DNA of 19,743 nucleotides, taken from NCBI GenBank assembly GCA_964629765.1, contig CAZVTK010000085.1, positions 1 to 19,743 of the forward strand, given 5' to 3'. The notes beneath the pieces are model-generated. The model did no database searches, was not told where the DNA came from, and saw only the letters and a list, made by a program, of their open reading frames with translations. The position numbers and the translations under genes are program-made. Shown piece after piece: positions 15,601 to 19,743 of this stretch; the stretch's first letter is position 1, and each line of letters begins with the position of its first letter. This DNA comes from RCIO01 sp964629765 (GTDB lineage Bacteria; Pseudomonadota; Alphaproteobacteria; Rhizobiales; Rhizobiaceae).

Positions 15601-16164
15601 GCCCACCCGCTCCAGCACGTCGGCGAAGGCTTCCGCCAGCGCCGGCTCGCCGCCGCCGGACGCGCCGGCGATCATGCTGCGCCGCGCCTCGGCCAGCAGC
15701 GCCGCTTCCTTCTCGCCGTCCAGCAGCTCGAAATGCCCGGCGATGTTGGCCTCCAGCGGAAACTGGTGCAGCACCGCCTCGCAGAAGGCGTGGATGGTCT
15801 GGATCTTCAGCCCGCCGGGCGTCTCCAGCGCGCGCGCGAAGAGTTTTCGCGCCAGCGCCCGCACGGCCAGACCCGTCTCGGCGCCCGTCTCGGCGATGGC
15901 GGCGTCGAGTGCCGCGTCGTCCATCAGCGCCCATCTGGCGAGGTCGCCGAACACGCGGTTCGACATGTTGGCGGCCGCGGCGCGCGTATAGGTCAGGCAC
16001 AGGATGCGCGACGGCTCGATGTCCATCAGCAGCAGCCGCTTCACGCGCTGCGCCAGCACATGCGTCTTGCCCGAGCCGGCATGAGCCGACACCCAGGCCG
16101 AGCCCGCCGGGTCCGACGCCCTGTGTTGCGCCGCCTTCGTCGCGGCCGGAACGAACATCGTCAT
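12670..16164 (-). CDS. addA: Double-strand break repair helicase-nuclease AddA (alphaproteobacterial type)
   Basis: AddA is the UvrD-type helicase and nuclease subunit of AddAB, which resects double-strand breaks and loads RecA, replacing RecBCD. The product from ATG 16164 is 1164 residues. Helicase motifs in order: Walker A AGSGKT at residues 29-34, LCLTYTRAAAANMSNRV (Ia), Walker B IDEAQDTSPTQW near 405, GDEKQSIYSFQGAEP (III), LTQSFRST (IV), TVHASKGLEAPVVFLVD (V) and LLYVGMTRARDRLVV near 868 (VI). The C-terminal RecB-family nuclease has VTVVDFKTG near 1096 and HVAQVALYAQLL. All look intact. The start is chosen because ATGA at 16161-16164 overlaps the addB stop codon, a coupled arrangement; a second ATG two codons on is possible. 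The frame stays open further upstream only inside addB. Confidence 0.95.
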   Translation of the reverse strand: MTMFVPAATKAAQHRASDPAGSAWVSAHAGSGKTHVLAQRVKRLLLMDIEPSRILCLTYTRAAAANMSNRVFGDLARWALMDDAALDAAIAETGAETGLAVRALARKLFARALETPGGLKIQTIHAFCEAVLHQFPLEANIAGHFELLDGEKEAALLAEARRSMIAGASGGGEPALAEAFADVLERVGESGLDALLGEIVARREGLRGFVDTIGDASAGFAPLFAEFGFDAADTEAAVAAAAWPLPGFDPPAFRLFAETARAVGAANAQKWILAKAEPAFAQADPVRRLEMAIDGFLKDSGEPYGPTAFTKALVARLPDIAERYAATAAHLMAAADRMATLRMLAATRSALVIADWLIRRYERLKSARGFLDFNDLVARTAWLLTRDEASAWVHYKLDRGIDHILIDEAQDTSPTQWAVVRGLAGEFFSGAGAAEAEGRARTIFAVGDEKQSIYSFQGAEPHAFAETRFEFAARVEAARAAFSHVTLTQSFRSTRDVLAAVDLVFADPAASAGLQRDPELLRHDGVREGEAGCVEVWQSLSPEVVAEPDDWTEPVDEASAPAVRLAATIAATLKRWIGSEVLDEETPRFMRPGDVMVLVRKRDAFVHALSRALKDLGVPVAGADRLLLTDHIAVKDLVAIGRLVQQPQDDLSLAALLRSPVFGWSDEELFAVAYGRGRKSLLDTLALAARDDAKAAAALAEIREWQDAAAFRPAFDFYAALLAGTPQRPGLRARLVARLGEEAGDVIDEFLAFCRAAEDVGGGELEALLSTLDRAPPEVKREMEHGRDEVRILTVHASKGLEAPVVFLVDPGSRPFHDSHLPALLPIRSQGPEWPGAGYLWQPRGAASNRAADAVKAELRGKAEAEYRRLLYVGMTRARDRLVVCGYHGRNGPPPDGWHAMVERAIAASPQAVSLAAPVPGWRFRVGEPTGRMPAAAMPESLAQEDLPALAPLPSPPEVPPPLRPSGAGLAVEAQDETPSDGRSPVLSPGPDAPLARERGIAAHRLLQALPDLPAEERAAAARRYLAAAFGSWPEAEREALAASVERILSEPGWAHLFGPGSRAEVGVSGRIAVGGRERSVSGKIDRLAVTDTAVTVVDFKTGAAPAGAPPQSHVAQVALYAQLLREIYRGRIVGAALIYTAVPALVPLDAAALDAALAGLAGP

Positions 16165-19100
16165 TCGCCGCCGCTCCCCTCGTCGTCGAGGTCGCCCGCC
16201 GACCATTCGGCGACGCGCGCCAGATGGTCGTAGTCGCCCGCGATCCCCGCCCTGAAAGGCAGCACGCGCGAGCGAAAACCGTTGGCCTCGACCATGAAGA
16301 AGGCGACCAGCCGCTCCAGCCGCTGCCAGGCGTCGTCGGCAAGGTCCGCCGCGCTGCGGTCGCTGCCGCGGATGGAAAGGATGCTTTCCTCCCTCACCTG
16401 CCCGTCGGGCTTCAGCCGCACATAGGCGAGCTGGTCCGGCATTGCCGTCCCGGCCTCGGCGAAGGCCCCGCGCATCAGCAGCGCGCCCTCCAGCGCGAGC
16501 TGCGGCACCACCAGCCGGTGCGCCTGCGTCTTCGACGGATAGCTGCCGGTCTTGTAGTCGAGGATGTCGGCCACGCCGGCATTGAGCAGATCGATCCGGT
16601 CGGCGCGGCCCGACAGCGTCGCGCCCGTTGCGCCGATGACGGTGGGCCTTGCCCGCACCTCGGCCAGCCGGCGCGTCACATAGGGCGGGCGGTTGCTGCG
16701 CTCCCACTCGACGATGCCGGCGGCGAGCTTGCGAAAGCGCGGCCACCACACCGCCTCCACGTCGGGCGGCAGCGCCGCCGCGTCGAACACCGCGCGGCCG
16801 ATCTCCACCAGCGCGCGCGGCGCCTCGTCCGAGAGTGGATCGACGTTCGACATCGCGAAGCGGTGCAGCGCCTCGTGGAACAGCGTGCCGCGTTCCGCCG
16901 CGCCGGGGTCGCGCAGCGGCGGGTCCAGCGGCTCCAGCGCCAGCACGCGCCGTGCATAGACCGCGTAGGGATCGCGCCGCAGCGTCTCGACCTCGGTGAT
17001 GCCGAAGCTCACCGGCCGGGCGGCGAGCGGCGGCGCCGGCGCCGGCTGCGTCACCTTCGGCGGCGCGGGCAGATGCGCCATCGCCCGGCAGGCGCGGATC
17101 AGAAGGTCGCCGCGCGCGCGCATTTCGGCCGTGCGCTGCGGCCCGGCGAAGGCGGCGATGCGTTGCAAAAGGCGCGAGGCCACGGCCGGCGCGTCGCGCG
17201 CGCGCGCGGCGCGCGACAGCACCACCCCCGGCATGCCCATCGCCATGACGAAGTCGTGCGCCGCCTGGCCGATGCGCCGCTCCGGCGGCGGCAGGTCGAG
17301 CCCCGCTTTCATCAGCCGCGACATGAAGCGGTCGGGCTCGGCGCGGCGCGGCCAGCTCCCTTCGTTCATGCCGCCCAGCACCAGCATGTCGACCTGCTGG
17401 AGCCGTGCCTCCAGCGCCCCCCAGATGGCGACGCGCGGGTCGCCGCCGGGGGCGGGCTTCACCACCGCGCCGGCGATCAGCGCATCGAGCATGGAGGGCC
17501 AGTCGCTTGCCGCGAAGGCGAGCTCGGTGCGCGCGCCGACCAGCTCGCGCAGGAAGCCGGCCAGCGCCGCGCCGGCATCGCCGGCATAAAGGTCGCCGAG
17601 CCCGCCGGTCTCGTCGCGAGCCGCCGCCTCCAGCGCCTCGACGCTCGCCCGCGCGATGTCAGACAGCCGCGTCTCGGGCGCGCGCGCCAGCGCCGCCAGC
17701 GGCGCGATCGCCGCCGCCACGCCGGCATTCAGCGCGATCGCCTCGGCCACCCGGTCCTCGCCGGTGCGGGCGAACCACAGCGGCGCATGGCGGTCGGCGG
17801 CGAGCCGCGCCATGCGCAGGTTGAAGTCGCCCGCCAGCGTCAATATGTCGGGCCGCCCGGTGCCGCCGCGCAGCGCCACCAGTTCGACCAGCCCCGCCGC
17901 GCGCCGCGCGGCCGGGCGCGGCAACCCGCAGCGCAGCAGCGGATGCTTGATGAGCGAGAGGATCGGCACCGGGTCGCCCGGGCTCGCGGCGGCGGCCACC
18001 AGCGCGTGCAGCAGCCGCGCCGGCGGCGTGCGGGCGAGCGGCCGTCCGCCGGAATCGTCGGCGCGGATGCCGTGACGCGCAAGCTCGGCGCAGACGCGGC
18101 GCGCCAGCGCCCGGTCGCCCGTCACCAGCGCCGTCTGCTTGCCCTCCTGCACCGCCAGCCGGAGCGCCAGCGCCACCGCCTCGGCTTCCTCGCGCTCGCC
18201 CGCCGCCTCGATCAGCGTGATGCCGGCGGTGGCCGCCCCGGCATCGACCGTCTCGCGCAGCGCGCTCCAGTCCTGCGTCGTCTCGGCCGGGCGCAGCGCC
18301 TCGGCCACCAGCGCGCGCCGCGCCGCGAGCGCCGGCCCCGGCGCGCCGATCTCCGCCACGTCGTCCAGAGTCGCGCCGAGCGTGGCGAGCAGGCGGCGCA
18401 AGCCGAACTGCGGATGCCCGTAGACGGAAGGGTGCGGCCGGTCGCGGCCGAGCTCGGCAAAGGAGGCGGCGTCGATCCGCGTATCGAGGCCGGGCAGCAC
18501 CACGGCGCCGCGCGGCAGGCGGGCCACGGCGGCGAGCAGCCGCGCCGTCGCCGGCACCGAGCCGGTGGATCCCGCGGCGATGACCGGTCCGGGCGGCGGC
18601 CGGCGCATCAGCCGGGCGGTTTCGGCGTCGATGGCGGCGGCGCGGTGGGCGCCGGGGCTGGAGCGGCCGCGCTGGGCCAGCTCCTGCGGGTAATAGCGCG
18701 TGGCGATGTCGAGGAATTCGAGCGTCACCTGCCACCAGCCGGCGAGATCCTCCGGCACGAGGCCGGTCAGCCGGCTCCAGTCCGCGCCCTCCAGCTCCGC
18801 CTCGTCGATCAGCTCGGCGAGGTCGCGCGCCAGCCACAGCGCGTCGGCCGGCGAGGCGGGGACGACCACGTCCTCGCCGAAACGGTCGCGGATCGCCGCC
18901 GGCAGCCGCGCCTTCCACGCCTGCACCAGCGGCGCCAGCACCAGCAGCCGCTCCATGCCGCCGAGCGGCGGCGCGAGGTCGAGCATGTCGGCGCCAGTTT
19001 CCAGCAAACCGGCCTCGAACAGGTCGGCCTCCTCGTCGAACTCGCCGAGCGGGCGCACGGTCGGCAGGATCGCCGCGCCGCCGAGGCGGTCGGCGATGAT

Positions 19101-19289
19101 GGAGCGCAGTTCGCGCGCCGCGCGCCGCGTCGGCACGTAGACCGTCGCGGCCGCCAGCCCCAGCGGGTCGCCGGCGAGCGGCCCGCCCGGCACCAGCCGC
19201 CCGTCGAGCAGCGCATCCGCCAGCGTTTTCAGGAAGGGAACGCCGGGCGCGATGGACAGGACGCGCGGCGCTTCCGAGGCCGCGTTCAT
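16161..19289 (-). CDS. addB: Double-strand break repair protein AddB (alphaproteobacterial type)
   Basis: AddB is the second subunit of the AddAB helicase-nuclease and contributes Chi recognition and a second nuclease domain in characterised systems. The 1042-residue product starts RVLSIAPGVPFLKTLADALLDG; where many AddB proteins have a P-loop GxxGxGKT, this one reads APGVPFLKT, so ATP binding is unlikely. Recognisable segments include YVPTRRAARELRSIIADRLGG, AAGSTGSVPATARLLAAV and VLGGMNEGSWPRRAEPDRFMSR. The C-terminal nuclease carries SGRADRIDLL, DILDYKTG (near residue 905) and VPQLALEGALL. The Cys cluster that holds an iron-sulfur centre in Bacillus AddB is missing. ATG 19289 overlaps the upstream stop by 4 bases, as does its own stop with addA. 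The gene order places it in one operon with addA. Confidence 0.95.
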   Translation of the reverse strand: MNAASEAPRVLSIAPGVPFLKTLADALLDGRLVPGGPLAGDPLGLAAATVYVPTRRAARELRSIIADRLGGAAILPTVRPLGEFDEEADLFEAGLLETGADMLDLAPPLGGMERLLVLAPLVQAWKARLPAAIRDRFGEDVVVPASPADALWLARDLAELIDEAELEGADWSRLTGLVPEDLAGWWQVTLEFLDIATRYYPQELAQRGRSSPGAHRAAAIDAETARLMRRPPPGPVIAAGSTGSVPATARLLAAVARLPRGAVVLPGLDTRIDAASFAELGRDRPHPSVYGHPQFGLRRLLATLGATLDDVAEIGAPGPALAARRALVAEALRPAETTQDWSALRETVDAGAATAGITLIEAAGEREEAEAVALALRLAVQEGKQTALVTGDRALARRVCAELARHGIRADDSGGRPLARTPPARLLHALVAAAASPGDPVPILSLIKHPLLRCGLPRPAARRAAGLVELVALRGGTGRPDILTLAGDFNLRMARLAADRHAPLWFARTGEDRVAEAIALNAGVAAAIAPLAALARAPETRLSDIARASVEALEAAARDETGGLGDLYAGDAGAALAGFLRELVGARTELAFAASDWPSMLDALIAGAVVKPAPGGDPRVAIWGALEARLQQVDMLVLGGMNEGSWPRRAEPDRFMSRLMKAGLDLPPPERRIGQAAHDFVMAMGMPGVVLSRAARARDAPAVASRLLQRIAAFAGPQRTAEMRARGDLLIRACRAMAHLPAPPKVTQPAPAPPLAARPVSFGITEVETLRRDPYAVYARRVLALEPLDPPLRDPGAAERGTLFHEALHRFAMSNVDPLSDEAPRALVEIGRAVFDAAALPPDVEAVWWPRFRKLAAGIVEWERSNRPPYVTRRLAEVRARPTVIGATGATLSGRADRIDLLNAGVADILDYKTGSYPSKTQAHRLVVPQLALEGALLMRGAFAEAGTAMPDQLAYVRLKPDGQVREESILSIRGSDRSAADLADDAWQRLERLVAFFMVEANGFRSRVLPFRAGIAGDYDHLARVAEWSAGDLDDEGSGGE

Positions 19290-19743
19290 GCCGCGCCGAG
19301 ATCGGTCAGCCGGGCCTCGGCCGCGGCGATCGCGTCCGGCGTGCCGACCGTGATCCAGGCGCCGCGCATGGGCTGGCCGAACAGCCGGCCGGCGGCGATG
19401 GCGCGGTCGAAATAGAGGTTGAGCGAGTGCGGCTCCGCGCTCGCGCCCGCGAAGATTTGAGGCCGCACGATGAAGGCGCCGGCATAGATCAGCCCGCCGG
19501 GCGAGCCCTTGGCGCGCGCCAGCCGCCCGTCCGCGCCGGGCAGGAAGTCGGTGCCGCCGCTATGTCCGGTCGCGTCTTTCGGGTCCGCGAGCATGAGCAG
19601 AATATCCATCCGCGAAGCGTCCCATGCAAGCTTCAGCCGGTCGAGATTGCGGACCGGCGCGCGGTGGGTGCCATACCCCCACCCCTCACCCCTCCCCACA
19701 AGGGGGAGGGGGGACGCCAGCGCCTCAGAAACCCCCTCCCCCT
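19286..19743 (-). CDS. MurU-like sugar-1-phosphate nucleotidyltransferase, C-terminal part (partial, with embedded repeat)
   Basis: The conserved part (from VRNLDRLKLAWD to the stop at 19286) resembles the C-terminal half of bacterial MurU/RfbA-type nucleotidyltransferases, with RMDILLMLADP, GGTDFLPGADGRLARA, GLIYAGAFIVRPQIF, SLNLYFDRAIAAGRLFG and WITVGTPDAIAAAE. In Pseudomonas, MurU makes UDP-MurNAc from MurNAc-1-phosphate in cell-wall recycling; Rhizobiales commonly carry such a gene just before addB. The N-terminal half with the catalytic GxGxR motif is outside the window. Upstream of VRNLDR the frame stays open to base 19743 but runs through a C/G-rich palindromic repeat and encodes low-complexity Gly/Pro/Glu/Arg sequence unlike the family. 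So the gene either carries an in-frame repeat insertion or is split. A GTG at 19697-19699 lies inside the repeat and is not a credible start. Its stop overlaps the addB ATG. Confidence 0.78.
   Translation of the reverse strand, partial: GEGVSEALASPLPLVGRGEGWGYGTHRAPVRNLDRLKLAWDASRMDILLMLADPKDATGHSGGTDFLPGADGRLARAKGSPGGLIYAGAFIVRPQIFAGASAEPHSLNLYFDRAIAAGRLFGQPMRGAWITVGTPDAIAAAEARLTDLGAA
19673..19743. repeat. C/G-rich palindromic interspersed repeat (continues past window edge)
   Basis: The stretch is built of CCCC(A/T)CCCC-like blocks on the + strand and contains a perfect 9-bp inverted repeat, CCCCTCCCC (19689-19697) with GGGGAGGGG (19703-19711), then another C-rich block at 19731-19742. This resembles short interspersed palindromic repeats scattered through Mesorhizobium-like genomes, normally between genes. 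Here it lies inside the reading frame of the nucleotidyltransferase. Confidence 0.7.

Noticed and set aside
12823..16233. Long + strand open frame (1136 codons) opposite addA
   Set aside because: Antisense shadow of a high-GC gene; the product is Arg/Ala/Gln/His-rich with no domain, while the - strand has all the UvrD helicase and nuclease motifs.
15438..19415. Long + strand open frame (1325 codons) opposite addB and addA
   Set aside because: Spans the antisense of two coupled genes and has an Arg/Ala-rich, domain-free product; explained by GC-biased third positions.

Overview
The window is a high-GC chromosomal segment that looks alphaproteobacterial, most likely Rhizobiales (Mesorhizobium/Phyllobacteriaceae-like). 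The reasons are a Shemin-type 5-aminolevulinate synthase, alphaproteobacterial-type AddA/AddB recombination nucleases next to a MurU-like nucleotidyltransferase and thioredoxin, a urease operon ordered C-E-F-G, and at the right edge a C/G-rich short interspersed repeat of the kind common in Mesorhizobium-like genomes. Family assignments come from recognising motifs by eye; no search was run.

Left part (1-3370, + strand): the end of a urease operon. It runs the 3' end of ureC, a DUF29 protein, a small antibiotic-biosynthesis-monooxygenase-fold protein, ureE with a His-rich tail, ureF and the GTPase ureG. The two non-urease genes between ureC and ureE are tightly packed into the operon. Then come a small Cys-containing secreted protein (3518-3892, +) and, convergent with it, an MFS exporter with an extra C-terminal domain and a TTG start (3962-5581, -).

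Middle part (5582-10751): a 530-bp leader region with an AT-richer patch containing a CtrA-like motif. It is followed by the most striking object in the window, a 1495-residue protein (6112-10599, +) that, after seven leading residues, consists of exactly 186 uninterrupted 8-residue repeats of the form L-[ST]-x-x-Q-[IV]-x-A. There is not a single insertion or deletion in register. Above the octad level, a four-octad cassette lacking the usual Gln recurs every 17 octads (136 residues, 408 bp) over most of the array, and Lys-bearing marker octads are spaced 7 or 10 octads apart. No signal peptide, cysteine, tryptophan or enzyme motif is visible. A strong intrinsic terminator follows. I do not recognise a function; this is the best candidate here for something undescribed.

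Right part (10752-19743, - strand): hemA with a regulatory region holding an FNR/FixK-type palindrome and a plausible promoter; trxA with its own terminator; addA and addB, whose start and stop codons overlap; and the C-terminal part of a MurU-like sugar-1-phosphate nucleotidyltransferase that overlaps addB by 4 bases. The nucleotidyltransferase-addB-addA block is clearly one operon, perhaps with trxA. At the window edge a C/G-rich palindromic repeat lies inside the open reading frame of the nucleotidyltransferase.
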